This document shows positions 11,401-26,400 of a DNA stretch of 64,000 nucleotides, one piece after another. Positions within the stretch are counted from its first letter, which is position 1. Each line of letters starts with the position of its first letter. Below the pieces are notes generated by a model that was not told the DNA's origin, did no database searches, and saw nothing but the letters and a program-made list of their open reading frames with translations. Made by a program: the position numbers and the translations under genes. Source of the DNA: Diphasiastrum complanatum (lineage: Eukaryota; Streptophyta; Lycopodiopsida; Lycopodiales; Lycopodiaceae); contig CM055112.1 of assembly GCA_029204225.1 (NCBI GenBank), positions 1,834,346 through 1,898,345 on the forward strand, read 5' to 3'.

Positions 11401-14400
11401 GATATGTGCTCTGTTTTAGTTTTGAGTAGAGTAATATGTTTGAAAAGTAGTTGTCATTTAAGATTGTCTTGATATGTGAGAGTGCAATTAGCCCCAAGAA
11501 TCACATTATGCCTTTAAATTGGTGTAATGCATAGATCAATTTCCCAATCTGTTAGTGGGCCCACAGAGCATCAATGTTCTTTTCAATTTAATTAGCAACC
11601 AATAGTGCCACCATAGTTCCGTGCGTGCCATACCCCGTATGCCTTTGAAGTATGGTAGGGCGTTTTGGAACGTGTTCTAGAATCAGGATTAGGGTTTTCT
11701 GGAACACTTTTTTTTAAAAATATTTTTGCTTTTTTAACGTTAAATTCTTTTGGTTCTCCTTGAAAATGCTTTTAGGAGAAATGTCTAAAAATTGAGCTAA
11801 AACTACAATAAGAGCAGATAAAGGTTTCCATGCGAACCTACTAGAATTGTTCAAACTATTGACCTGAAATTTGCATTATTAGAGTAGCTTGCTATGAAGG
11901 GCTGGCTAGAATACATCTTGATGGAATATTTGCAATTATTGCAACTATAGTCTGTTTCAATAAGAAAGACTATGGCGGTCTATCTTTCATTTTGTGACAT
12001 TTGTTGACATATTCATAGTTGTTCCTTGTTATGGGCACAAATTATAGTCCATACTTCTACTTCTGACAATATTAGTGGACACCCAGTTTACATTACTTTG
12101 ACACATGGTTTTCTACTTTTGGCCCTAATTTTTGAATTTCACTTTCCCTTCAAATCAATATGAAGAGAGGTAGGGTTTGTCCACTATAAATAGCCACCAA
12201 TCTGGTCATTTGCTCTTTGCAACTGTGAGACTTTTGGAGACAAGAGTTGCTAACAAAAAAAATTTCATTTTTTTGGGGAACAACATTTCGGAACGTAGTG
12301 TTCCGGAACGTGGGGGTCCGGAACGCCGTTCTGGTGCTACTTAGAATAGAAGTAATAAAGCTTTTCAACTCCTCTTGTACTTTAGAAGAAACAACCCAAC
12401 CTATGCTTTTTCAAACCTATGACTTTATGACACTATACATTGAAATCAATTTGCAAGATTTGAAGTTTTGTGTCGGTAAGCTAATTCGAGATGTTTTTAG
12501 CAATAAACTAAAGGACACTCGATGCAAAGCTTGAAAGTTCAATTAATCATTAATTCCTAACGGTTTGCTCGATGTCTGTCTTCAGCACTTGTGTGGGAAT
12601 TCGATTGTTCGGTGTCGATGCTCCGCCAATTTGTCGGCCGTTCAAGGAATGCTGGGAAAGGGGTTGCATGAGTTCACCATTTCCAACACTCCCTCTTGAA
12701 CGTTGTAACCCTTCTCTTTATCCAATTCCGATTGCTCTTCTGTGTTTTATAAACAGTGGTTTGTCTAGTGGCTTGGTTAGCAGGTCTGCTATCATATCTT
12801 CCGATCTCACGAACTCGACACAGAGCTCTCCTTTTGAGATCAGATCACGAACATGATGGTATTTCAGAGGTATGTGCTTGGTCTTTGAATGAAAAACTGG
12901 ATCTTGGGCTAAATAAATAGCACTCTGAGAATCCATTTTCATGATGGAGGGGTTTTGGTCGGGTATTCCAATCCCTTCCAACATCATCTTCAGCCACATT
13001 ACCTCATTTGCCACCTTTGAAGCTGCAACGTATTCAGCTTCGCATGAGGACTGTGCCACCAGTGTCTGCTTCTTGCACGTCCAATTGATCGCGGCTCCAC
13101 ACACTATTGAACATCCACTTGTCACGCACTTCTTGTCGTCTTTGCAACTAGCCCAGCTTGCATCGCTGTAGTATTGTAGTATAAATTCATTCTTTCTTTT
13201 GTAGATCAACCCCAAATTGTGGGTGCCTTTGAGATATTGCAGGATTCGTTTTGCCATCAGCCAGTGTTGCATGCCAAGATTGGAGGATAATTGACTGAGT
13301 GAGTAGACAGAGAACGCTAAATCGGGTCTCGTACAAATCGTAATGTACATTAGACTTTCAATTAGATTCTGATATGGTATTTTCTCCATCTTTTGTCTCT
13401 CCTCATCTGTGCTTGGGCAATCCTACTTCGACAATCTGGCTCCGGCTATCATCGGTGTCGCCTTCTCTTTGCACTCGATCATCCTATATTGCTTCAATAC
13501 TTATTCAGCATATTCGGCCTGGTTTAGGTGCATGACTCCTCTTGTTCGGTCTCTCTTGATTTGCAGCCCCAGACATTTCATCGCTTCCCCTCGATCTGTG
13601 ATCTCGTAATTTGCATATGTCTGATTCTTCGTTTCATTAAACAACGATAGGTTCCTATCATGAGAGAGTCGTCCACAAATATTGTCAAAATCACAAACTT
13701 CCTTTCTATTCTTTTAATGTAGACTTGCAGTCAGGAAGTGTAGGAATGAAGCCTAGAGACTTCAGAAGACTATCGAGCTTCTTGTACAAAGCTCGCAAGG
13801 TCTGCTTAAGACCGTAGATACATCGATGCAATCGACAGGTGCGCTCGATTGTTCGGGTCTTCATATCCTTCAGGCTGCTTCATGAAAATTTCTTTGTCTA
13901 GGTCTCCGTGGAGGAAGGCTGTCTTTACATCAATTTGGTGTACTTCCAGATCATACTTCGTAGCATAGGCGAGGAGTAGTCGGATGCTCGACATTTTGAC
14001 CATCGGTGAGTATGTATCGAAGTAGTCGATACCATATCTCTGAGTCTAGCCTTTAGCGACAAGGTGAGCTTTGTATCGTCCGATACTGCCATTTGATCTC
14101 TGCTTCTTTTTGTACACCCATTTGCAGTCGACTTTCTTCTGTCCTTCGGGAAGTGGTTTTAGTGTCCACGCCTGATTCTGCTTCATCGATTCGATCTCTT
14201 TCGACATTTCTTGCTTCCAATATTCTCCTTCAGAATTCTGGATTGCTTCCAGATATGTCGTTGGTTCTTCAGTGTAGCTGCAGAATTCGACGTCTATGTC
14301 TTCACTCCATTGAAGATTATCGATGAATTTGTCAGGGGGTCTTCTTATTCTTGTCGACCTTCTTGGTTGGATTTGTTGCTACTGGTGTGTTTGCTCTTCG

Positions 14401-17400
14401 AATTCTTCAATAGGATGATTTTCTGCTTCTTGTTCTGGAGTTTGCGGTTCGACATTTTGATTTGATGTCTGGCCTTGAACTCCCTCTTCAATTGGCAGTT
14501 TTGTGAAGATTTCATGGTTTCTTGATTCTTTGACTCCTGGAAACGTCGATTCATCGAACTTCACATCTCTGCTCATTACCACCTTCTTTGAGGTTGGATT
14601 GTAGAGTCGATAGATCTGCGAGCCGTTCGAATATCTGACCATCACTGTCTGCACCGACTTTTCGTCCAGTTTGCTTCTCTTTTCTTTTGGTGTGTGCATG
14701 TATGCTGCACATCTGAATACTCGTACGCACGATAGATCGGGCTTCTCACCCGTCCACATTTCGTATGGCGTCTTGTTCTCTAGTGTTGTCGTTATCGATC
14801 GGTTCTGCAGGTGCACAGCAGCTGCAATTGCTTCAGCCCAAAACTGACCTGGCAATTGTGCTTGAGCCATCATGCATTTAGCTCCTTCGACAAAAATTTT
14901 GTTTCGACTTTCTGCTACACCATTATATTGCGGTGTATAGGCAAGTGTGAATTGATGCTCGATTCCTCTTTCTTGACAAAAGCTTGAAAACTCTTTGCTC
15001 AAATATTCGCCACCATTGTCGGACCTGAGGTTCTGCAATTTCTTGGAGGTGTGTCGCTCTGCAAACGCCACAAACTTCTTGAATCCATCGAACACTTCGG
15101 ACTTCTTCTTCAAATAGTATATAGTTGTCATCCTGTTGTAATCATCTATGAATGTCAGGAAATATCTCGATCCAGAAAGGGAGTCGACCTTCATTGGTCC
15201 GCAGACATATGAGTGAACTAGCTCAAGGATGTCCTTGGCTCTTCTTCCTTCATCTACAAACGGACTTTGATGTTGCTTGCCTTTCTGACAGGCTTCGCAG
15301 AAGTCGGAGTCTGGACTTGTAATCTTCAGTCCACTTACCTTGTCTTGATCTGACAGTCAACAACTTATTCGATCTATGCTCGACCATTCAGCATGCATTC
15401 CCATCGAATAGGACTCGTATTCCGAGATCTGCAATCCTCGATACAGAGAGTAGATCTCTTCTTAACGTAGGTACATAGAGTGCTCCTTGAAGCTCTGCAT
15501 GTCCCGACAGTGTACGGAGCTGTAGAGTTCCGATGCCTTCGCCATCGTGTCTGCTCCCATCACCCAGTATCACTGTTCTTGTATTGTCCAGTGCCCTGTA
15601 GTTGATCAAGACATTCTTGTTGCAAGTTATATGAGATGTAGCTCCTGAGTCAATCACTATGTAGTAGTCGTGCTGCGTATAGGTGGTTGACTCTTCATCG
15701 ACTTCATTGATTGTGAACGCATTGTCGTTTTTCTCGCCGTCCTTGGATGATTCCGCAACATTCGCTTTTTCTCCTTTGTGCCTTCCTTTGGGATTGTGCC
15801 AGCATTCATATGCTGAATGTCCCTTTTTCTTGCAGTGTGTGCAAGGTATTGTCGGATTGAACCAGCATCTGTCTGTTGAGTGTCTTGACTTGTGACAGTG
15901 TCACACGTAGAAGTTTCTTTGCTGTAGTTGCCCTTTGTCGAAGACTTCATTTGAGTCTTGTCGATTTTGGGCTTGTTTTTGTTTTTGTTTTTCCCCCTTA
16001 CGAAAAGGGCCTTCTCCTGGTCACCGTTTGATTCTCCTTCATCTCTCATCAATCTTTCGTCTGCAACTCATGATTGGACCACAATACAAATTTATAGTAA
16101 GTCTACTATTATTTTAATTACTTTAGTTGATGATTTCAAGAATGGTCCGTTGTACGAAGGGTGAATTATATCCTTTTTAGGAGGGATCATATAGATGGGG
16201 TGAGGGGGTTATCAATAAGCTTAAGCCTTTTACTGACCATGTTTATGTCTGCCCATCTCAATTCGTGACCTTTTATCCTTTCATTTGGGCTTCTTGGAAT
16301 ACCTTGCTTTCTATCCTATAAAAATCGGGGTATCCATTATACTTTTTAGGCTTTAAACATACGATTAAAACTAGATATCATCGGATTTGATAGTGAGTTT
16401 GAAAAAAGTAATTTGCTATAGCATTGAAAGTTTCAAATGTTTTTGGCCCCCGAAAAACTTGATTATTAGAAGCACTTAAGTTGTATTTGAAATTAATGAT
16501 ACTCCGACTCGATTTTCTAGGTTCTAATTTGATGATATAGGTAACTTGTGCATGTTTTGTGATAACAATGTTAAAGTTTGTGTTTCGTTTTAGTTTTGTT
16601 GGTGATGCATACATTGCTCAAAAGAATGTCATGGGCTAATTTGTCACAGGAAAAAGGAGGTCACCTACCGCTTAAATCCAAAATTGCAAAATCAATTGCG
16701 GAGTGTTTTAAAAAGCGGGTAAGTGTAGGGCTTGCTGGATTTCAATAGAATGTCTAGTTCTCTATGATCAGAAATCATTTATGGTTGATGACGCGTGTTG
16801 ATTTTATTTTGTGACCAAAAGAGCCAAAAGAGGGCAAGTCTCAGTCTCATTGTCTGCTTTAATGACACATTTTGCTTGTTCTCACCTGACGAGGTCATGC
16901 CAGCTGACAAAATTCTTTTAGGCTGTCCTTGGAGAAAAATTTATTGTGTTTGTATGTTCACTTTGCTACTGAGTGCAGTGGCGGTATTCCACGTGATCCG
17001 ATGCCAAGCTCTATAGTTGCTAGACTTCCAACAGCCACCGAGCTTGAGAACTATGCCATACAACAGTGGGAGGTCTGGATGAGAATGCCCCCTTGTGTAA
17101 CTGTATTAAAGTTACTTTTTAAACGTTGAGTAATAATGAATTACTCAGCATAACATCGGTTTCTTATTTATGTGCTTTTGGATATTATGGATTGCTTCTT
17201 AATAACATCGGTTGCAAATTTGGAACATCTAGAATATTGGGATATTCATTGATTTATCGATTCATGTACAATCAAGTAAGGTTTGTCTCAGTTTGAAAGG
17301 TCTAGCATTGAATGTCGTTGTACAGCTAGTGATACTCCAACTTGTAAACTCAGCTTCGGGGGAAGGTCCAACAGCTCCTCTTAATAAGTTTATACAACAT

Positions 17401-20400
17401 ATTTTTCAAAAGGCTGGGCTTTTGACTTCCAGGTATGGAATCATTTCAGCAAAACTGTGCTTTCGTATGCTTCGTATCATGTAGTTGTGCAAATATTTTC
17501 CAGTAGCCTCAGTTTGCAAACTTTGAGTTGCATTAGAGGAACTCTTGACCCAAAAAGGGCCCTATAAGTGATGCCACATAAGCAATGTTCTATGCTGCCG
17601 TGCTCATGTTCACATTACGGGAGTTTATGCTCAGGCATCCATTTTGACTATGGACAATTTTGCCAATAGCATGCTTTTATACGACCTCAATGGGCAGCTA
17701 GAGTCTATGTTCACATTATGGGAGTTGGTGTCCGTTATGTTGAGGTCCTTTTGTAGAATTTCTTTTGATCTATGTGAAGTTGTGAACATAAAAATGGAAG
17801 AAAAACATTTGAAGGATCTCTTGGAAGGGCCCTTTTAGAGGTGGGAGTTCCTCTAATATTTTCATCAAGATTAGTTGAACATGTTGACCTTATCAAATTT
17901 CTTTGATGAACTATAAAATCGATTCCTGTTGCCTATGGTAGCATATTGACCTAACTTGTCATCTATGCTGAATTTTGCAGAGAGAATGAGACCACCTCAA
18001 GGATAACTGAAGCTGGGTTTCAGTTTCTGGTTAGTTTTGTAGTTATAGTTTTATGTGTTTTTGCTAATTATCGCCTTGCCTTCCCACTGATAATTGGACA
18101 ACTTCATGGTGATACTAAAGTTAGATCATAGTAGTAATTGTTTTCCAGGTTTGTTTTCGACTCTCCATTGTGAAGAATGGTCCCAAAAAGATGTAGGGTT
18201 GTGAAATAGCTTCACAAATTTTTTCTCTCCAATACACAAAAAACTGTCTCTGTACTATATTGTCATTTTGACTTTCTCTGCAATGCTACAGCTATTGGAA
18301 AGAAGCTCACAGCTATGGCAGATCATTCGAGAGTATGTTTCTGCCGCTGAGGTTTTCTTTTAGCCTTTCATTCTGTTTATCTAAACTATTACATTTTGCT
18401 AGCAGAATGGATCTTAGTTCGTTTGATTCCATCTATATTGGCCACAATGTTGAACTTGCATGCCCTGCCAGTTTGCAGGTTCTTAGGATGCTTATATTAC
18501 AAATCAATCATATTACTCTGTCTGTATTAGGATGTACTGCATGTATCAGTTTGCTGTGATTGTTCTACTAGATGCTGAAAACAATCCATCATCCAACATG
18601 AGCGACATCAGGTCATGTATTTGACATGTAGGAGCGAGGATTGGATAATGGGGAATTGATAGGTTTCCTCTTAGAGCTTGGCTTCCATATTGTTGGAGAA
18701 GTACATACAACTCTTCAACCTTTCTTGACTGCTTCATAGGTTGTGACTTTTGTGTGAATCATATGAACAAATTGATTTTACGTGGTCTTGCTATGACACC
18801 TACTTTTTGGTAATGCTTTCATGTAGCAGGGTACAACCTTTTTGGTCAAGTAAATGACCAAAAAGTTCAATACAATCTTCCTTATTCTTCATCACATGTT
18901 GTGGGATGCAGCCTTACAATATGAACACATTGACTGGCATGCAGCAAAAGGCTGTTGAGGAACTGGCTATACTAGGCCTAGCTCGAGTACAACAGGCAGT
19001 CTCGTAAACTTCAACTATCTAGAGTTCTTTACTTCTATTCTTCATCTCTTTGTCTTACGAGATTATTTTGTGAGCTGTAATTGTAATGAATTAGGTGGTT
19101 TGATATATGACGAGTTTAAAGTTCTGAGAGCTCACTGGCAATAGATTTTCTGATTTTGAGGAACATGGTAGTTTATGTTGGAACTTGGTAGCTCATAATT
19201 AATAACATGTCTAGTGATCAGGCCCTTGCAGCATATGGTTATGCTTGTGTGTTAAGTCATAAAATATGAATTCTTTACTAAGCAACTTAGCTCATGTCTT
19301 AAGGCCCATGCGATGCACTTACATGTAATTTTTGAGATTTGAAAGAAATAATTAATAGCTAGCTCATCATACACTACTGGAATGTGGATGGGTACTTTGT
19401 AAAGACTAGTGTGAAGTTGATTTGTGATGGGAAGTCTTGTAGGTATTGACTGCGATTTGTATGGTTGCCAGGGCATGAAAGATCGGTGGTTTATACCGAC
19501 TAAACTAGCTGCCAGTCTTTCCACAAACTTATCTGAATCCTCATCTTGGCAGCCTACTGAGGTGGGTTGCACATTATTGATCTTGGACAAGCTTCAAGGG
19601 ATGATTAGTCACCTCAGAAAACAATCCTAATGTCTGACCACAGCTTCTATCAAAAGCCTTTCACAGTTTGTGTCAAACAGTTAATTTTTCCATAAAGAAT
19701 TGTGTATTGTACTCTATTTGAAGTTTCTTATAGGATCATACAAGTCTCAAAGCGTGCCTGGAAACTTTTTTTGGAGAAGGAAAAGAGAAAGGATGTTTCA
19801 CTGAACCCTGGATGCTATATATCGATTTTGTGTCACAGCAAAACTATTTACATCTTGCCATGAATCCATACATTTCTCCCCCTTGCATGATTTCTGAATA
19901 AAAGTCTGAATGAGTTTCAGATATTTGAAACTTTTAGGAATACACAAATCAGTTCTATCATAATCGAAAGCTTAAGTGTGAGTTTGCATGCATATTTGGA
20001 TGAACGCATCCACTGACTGTTTGAATGAATCAATCATAAATTTCTTAAACTTGCCAAAGTGGCACTTAGAACTTCAAATTGTAAATGAGCCATTTCTCAG
20101 CGTGTAAGTTATTTCTTAAAACTAGATCCATTCAAAAACTAAAGGTATACTGAGCTTAATTTACCGAGTTTCTGTTTTGGCCAAACTAAGCTGCTTGTCC
20201 ATTTTCTGTATTTTTGAGTTGATACAATATGATAAGCAAATAACATCGCACAATGGCTAAAGCTCTACAAGCACCAGCAATGAGTTCTCCCATGAAGAAC
20301 TCAAGCAATACCAATATATAAAGCTAAATAATGAGTGTCATGAGTCCTTAGCTATACCCAACAAATTCACTAAAATTGAAGCTTCTCGAGACTAGAGATG

Positions 20401-23400
20401 TTCCACAATGGAAATGTAGACAGAGAAAAGTGCACCCTTGTTACAGGTCACGGGCCAGGGCACGGAGGGTGGACCTGGAATAGGTCCTATGGTGGGGTGG
20501 ATCGTGAGCGTTCGGTTTCTTCGATGACCGACACCTTGCAGTTTAGGGTTTCGAGTTTGTAACAAATGGTATCAAAGCACCTTAACTCGTGTACAGGTCT
20601 GATCGATCCCTCTTGGCGGACGGTATATTTTCTTAGACTTTGGAGTCCTGTTTCTTCTTTGTTTTGAATCGTCGTCCTTTTTTTAAAAAAAATTTCCGAA
20701 ACCCTGGATTCAGGTTTTCACAAATTTTTTTGAAAAAAAAAAAAAAAACACCGCGGCTGCAGGCGCGCGCGCAGGCACCAGCTGGCACCGCGCCACCTGT
20801 GTGCTCGTGGGATCAGTGGACAGGTCTGTGCGGCCTGCGCAGGGTCCGCGGGACCCCCGCTGGGCCTGCGCGCTGTCTGCAGGGCCTGCGGCGGCCTGCA
20901 ATCCCGGTAAATGATTAAAAAACTGGGGGAGGGGTGGCCTATGAGGCCCATCTTGGCAGCAGCCACCTGTTTTTTTTTAATTCCAAGTGGGGGGACATAC
21001 ACAGCTTGTGTATTAGCTGTCTCCTTCTGGATTGGTGGGTGGTTTCTCCTTGCATGAAGAAGTAAAAGCTTGGATGGGATGGTGGATAGCCATCTTTCCT
21101 TTTACTCTTCTCATTTGTTCTTTCATTTTTCAGGATTCTCTTGTGCTGTGGCAGCCATGGACAATACCTCAGCTTGTTGATTATCTTGTGAAAGTTACAA
21201 AGTGAGTTGATCTTGAGTGAGCCTCTTCCTTCCATAAGCTGTATACTCTTCTTGTTTCCTTCTTCTATCATGGAGCCCACCCAATCCAAGGAATCCAAGG
21301 ATGATGAACCTACACAGCATCCTAGATCTCTCCTTTAGGGACTAGCCATGGCATCCTATACTACCATAGCCCAACTCTCATAGAGCTACTTCACCTAGGT
21401 TTTGGAGGATCTATAGGTTGATCCCATAGTTCAGGCGTCACCTTGAGGAATGATGTCAATAGATTGCCAAGCCCATTCTTATATAGGTACAATCCAAGCC
21501 ATAGTCCCAAGAGTGCTTATGGGATTAATAACTCCCTATGCATGTCCATTCTAGTGATTCTATGATTGGATTGAAGTTCTAAACTTAGAGTCATAGCCTT
21601 ATCACAAAGACTATCCCTTAACCAAGGTTTAGTACCAACTAACTTATGCTAGATTAGATTCAGCTACTCTAAATCCACTCTAGCATAACCCTAGGATGTA
21701 ACAATAAGTTTGTTCATCCAGTCTTTGGATATGTCTAACTACAAACTCTTGAATCACTAATGCCATGGGTCAAAACCCTAAAAAAAATCCCTGAAAAGTG
21801 AAGGAAATATTTCAAACATTTGAGTTAGATTGCTGAAGACATGCAACAATATTTTTAGCACTTCTAGAGACTATTTTCAAATATTCTATTTTTTGTCTTT
21901 GTGTTTTACTTTATCGTTGAATCAATATAGCTATTCCCTATTGTATACAACTCTGCATTTTGATTTTGCATGATCTAAGTCAAAAGTAGCATTAGCCTAG
22001 ATTTCCTACATTTTATGTGTGAGTCTTGAGATCACTTAGGGAAACCATGTTTCATGTATCTATGGTAGGTGGATGGTTATTTTATTGTTCTGAAAAAATC
22101 GATATATGTACGACTGAATTTTGTGTTGGATCCTCATAAGGACAAGGCAAAAGTGACAGTTGAGAAACCAAATTATGTGGAGCCACTTTAGGTTTACTTT
22201 CTGACGTTAATTCATGGGTGAAATGTTACCTATCGTCATGTTGTAATACACTCTTTCTTGAGTTTCAACAAGAAATATGTATGTTATGTTATTGTTATGC
22301 TCAAAAAGGATGACAAGAAAGTTGGTAAATGATTAGGGTTTTGTGGTTGTGGAGACCAACTTTCGAGTATATGGTTACACATCCTCCAAGCTGCAAACGG
22401 AGACACTACGACTCTTTGTCAGGTACTTTTTGAGTTGTTTATATCTCAATTTGTTGTTGGACCTATCTCTAAGAAAATTTAGATGACCTTGATGCCAATT
22501 TTCTCTCTTTGAGTTTTTGAATGTGTATGACTTCATCATGTTGTTTTGGCCTTTGCATAGGTTGTGAGATTATAAAGTTGGGGGAATGTTTTTGACTTTA
22601 GATTAACGAAATGATTATCAAGCTATTGTAGGAGACCAAAAGTATTGCTACTTAGCACTCATAACCTACCATATCACCATACAAATTCTACGCACACACA
22701 TAGTGGAAATAACGCTATACAATCACTAGCAAAGTACAACACGGTACAATACCCCAATGACGACCTTGATGTGCTAGATTTTTTCACAAAATGTCTAGCA
22801 CCTCATTCCATGTTGTGCCTTGAGGTTTGGGCATTGCACTCATACGTGAAACATATCTCTATTTGTAGCACTATAAGAAGTATTGTGGGATTAATGGTCC
22901 ACATGGCACACGTCACATAACTAGCACCTTGAGTTTGGTGCATTCTAGGCTAGCATGGTCTTACATTTAACTCCCTTGTTAAAGTCTTTTGTTTGACTTC
23001 AAGATCTAACGTACTTTTTTGAAACTTGTCCTAGCTTATTGCTTTTGTAAAGATACCAATAATTTTGGTTTTCAGTGTTGCAATATACAATCTTGATATT
23101 GTACTTTACTCCTTTTTTTGATTGATTCATTGATCAACTTGAGCGTGCTTTTTTTGGCATGGAAGACTAGGTTTTCAGCCAATTGTTTTAAGCCCTGAGT
23201 CTATCTTTGCCACTTGTTCTAACCGTATACCTTCTAGAAAATTCAGGTTAGATAGCTTTACAAGTGGTTTCATCATTCCTCTATATTTAGCCTCTGTGGA
23301 TGATAAAGCCATTATTTGCTTCTTACTGCAGCTTGATATTACTCATGAACCTAAGTCGGATGCGTATGCTATAGTCAATCTTCAATTGTCATTCTCATTT

Positions 23401-26400
23401 GCCTTGTCTGCATTTGTGCACTAGACCTTTATATCATTCTTGAACCCAAGTCACATGTGTATGCTATGGTCAATGTTTTGTTGTCTTTGTCACATGCCGA
23501 ATCTGTATCTATGCACCAATGCAATATGAATTTATTTTCGTGATTGTATTTTACCATATTATTTAAAGTGCCTTCAATGGACATTAAGATTCCGTTATTT
23601 GCTTTTCTCTTGATGTTGCTCTGCTCCTCATTTTGCATCAAACTGCGGTTCGACCCATTGAACTGTTAGGCGATTTGAACCGTGATTCAGAAAAAAAAAA
23701 CAAAAAAGAGAAGGTTTGAACCTTTTCCCGATTCGAACCCAGCTAGCCGGTTCAAATCGCCCGGTGTAGGGATGTTGTAGCATTTGGTCCATGCTATCCA
23801 TGATGAAGTTGATGGATAGGGTCACATCTCGTTTGTTATGTCGGTATTATCCTGGACATGACACTGATATGGTCCGAGCTTTTCTCCTCTTGGGAAGTTG
23901 ACCAAATGAAAGCAGATATACGGGAGCTAGAAAATAAGATTGAGCAGCATAAAGAAGAAACCCTTTCATGGGCAGCAGTATTGAAGAAAGGCACCAAGCC
24001 TAGCGCTCCCATTTCCTTAGTCATCTCATCCACCATTTCGGAAGAGCGGTCAAGAGAACAAAAGGCCCATAACATCAAGGTTCTTGGGATACCAGATACA
24101 CATGCCATTGCCGAAGCTACGAGGTTTCTCGAGACCACCCTAGTACTGCAAATCGGGGTGGCCTAGAGCATGAAAAAACACAATTCTAGACACCAAAGTT
24201 TAGCGGAAGCTTGAGGATCTTGGATCTAATAAGCCCACAAGTTGCCTCAAGGCTTAAAAGACCACATGCAATTAACATGCATTGACATGCAAGAACAATT
24301 AAACAACATGCAAGTTCATGCAACAACATGCAAGAGCATGCACTGACCATGCACTGGAAAAATCAGATTCAGATTGATTTATAATTGTTTCTAATCATAA
24401 GGAATGACAGAGCCTATGCAATAGAAACCTTGTGCAATTGATTTCATTCAAGTCTGACAATTCATTAAGAAGAAATGAAGGATCAAGCAAATCTGGACCA
24501 GCGCCCTCCTACAAATGGTTGATTGCTGTCCTGGCTCAGATCTGCTCCGAATTCGAAGTGGGAATGATCTGACTAGTAGCGCCCTCCAACCAACAGATTG
24601 CAACTGTCCTCATCGAATTCTGATGAGGGAAGCGGGAGAAACTAGCAAAAGATCAGATCAGATCCTACTGCGACCACCTACCAAAATCAGATGATGAAGG
24701 CAAAGAAAATTAATGAAGATGGAAGATGATTCCAATCAACACGCTTCTCCAACTCGTGGAGCCTCTATTTAATAGAAATGATGTAGGTACAAAGCATGGC
24801 ATGCTATTGCCAAGTGTCCAAGGTATGTGGCAATCTAACTTCTTCTCCCCCATGCACATGTGCATGGGGGGGGGGGGGGGCTACCAAACCCAAGTGGGTA
24901 TGTGGCATCATCATGCAAGAAGGCCCTCCACGAGTTTGGTGCTAAATTTTTTTGCCTAAGTTTACTTGGGCCTTAAAAACTTTGGCCCCAAATAAAACCA
25001 TGTGCTATGTTTTATTTATTTAACTAGGTTTATATTTCAACACCTAGGACATGTGATAGATGGGTTAGACACAGCTTGGAGGACCACTAGAGATGCAGCT
25101 ACATTGATCATTCGTTTCACATCTTTAGCCAGTCATAGAGAGGCTTTACGATGTAGAGCCAAACTACGTGGCACTACCATATATATGGATGATGATCTCA
25201 CTTATATTCAGGTTGATGAGAGGCGTAAAGCCTTCCAGGATGCCCGAGAGATTGGTAGACGGGTCATCTATCGTAATGGTCAGATACAATTTGTTGCTGG
25301 CACCCCTAGTAGCCCCCAGAGCTAGGGAATTGGGGGCCCCAGGATTGGGAGCATCCCAGTACCCCATCCATACCATCTTCAGATTGGGGTATGGAACTGT
25401 TATGGCATTCACTCATCCTCTACAGCAGGTGATTTGATTGACTTTATTACTAGAGGAGACCTATTGTTTTCATGGAGACTCACGAGAGTCAGGAGTCCCG
25501 GGATACAGATGGGATTTAGTATACAGACCTGAGACTAGATCAGCTAGTGACTGTGGTTCTGGAGGGGTGGCTTGTCTCTATAGAGAGTCCCTTCATCAGA
25601 TGATTGAGTTCGTCAGGCACGATGAGCATGCACGATATATCTGGATTCGTATTACAGGATGGGAGATTGGTTTGGACAGGGACATTTTCATTGTTGCCTG
25701 CTATTTTTCTCTAGAGTCCTCTTCTTTTGTTGAGGGTGTTGGCTCACCTTATTTGGACCTTCAATGGATATCATCAGATTTGCGGAGCAGGGGCATATTT
25801 TCCTTACTGGGGATTTTAATGCTTGGACCGCTTCACGATAGACAAAGTTCCATGATTTTACAGACCAGCTTCGAGTTCACGCCCTTGACAGTGACAGCTT
25901 GGGGATCACCAAGATTTTTGAGGATGGACCGTGACCTATTACAACATATGGTGAATAGTTGTTACAATTTAGTGAGGCACATGAGTTAGCCATTTATAAT
26001 GGCCTACCTCACTGGCCTAATTCTGGCAGCTATACTTGTCACCTCATAGTGGTGTTGTTGATTACCTCATGGAGTCACCTTCATCCATTCCCCTCATTCG
26101 CAGTTTCCATATTTCTCCCATCACTCTCTCTGATCATTTGTTCCTTTCCTTCACTATTGGCCACCTTCCACCATTGAAACCTCCACCACAATCCACACTA
26201 TCCCGTGCACCCAAATACACCTTCCACCCCCTCTACATACCACTCTACCAAGATTCCCTTGCCTCCTTACTTCACTCCTTTCCACATAGCAAACCATTGG
26301 AATCTCAGGCCGCCTTCCTCACCACTTCTCTCCATACTGCTGCAACTTTGGCCTTTCCATCTAAACCTCACAACAACAAACCAGCTCATCCGCGACCACC

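Larger units (their letters stand above)
12572..16080 (-). mobile_element. Ty1/copia retrotransposon, defective, inside TFB2 intron 2
   Basis: Minus-strand order: gag C-terminal part with zinc-knuckle region (15657-16052), protease (15388-15657), integrase (14379-15194), RT (13806-14003) and RNase H (12718-13389). All diagnostic motifs are present, but frames are broken between integrase and RT and inside the RT. The N-terminal half of gag and the 5' LTR are missing. It lies antisense to TFB2. Confidence 0.9.

Noticed and set aside
20640-21002. Pro/Ala/Gly-rich ORFs on both strands
   Set aside because: They lie in a short GC-rich island with poly(A) beside it; open on both strands by composition, with no domain.
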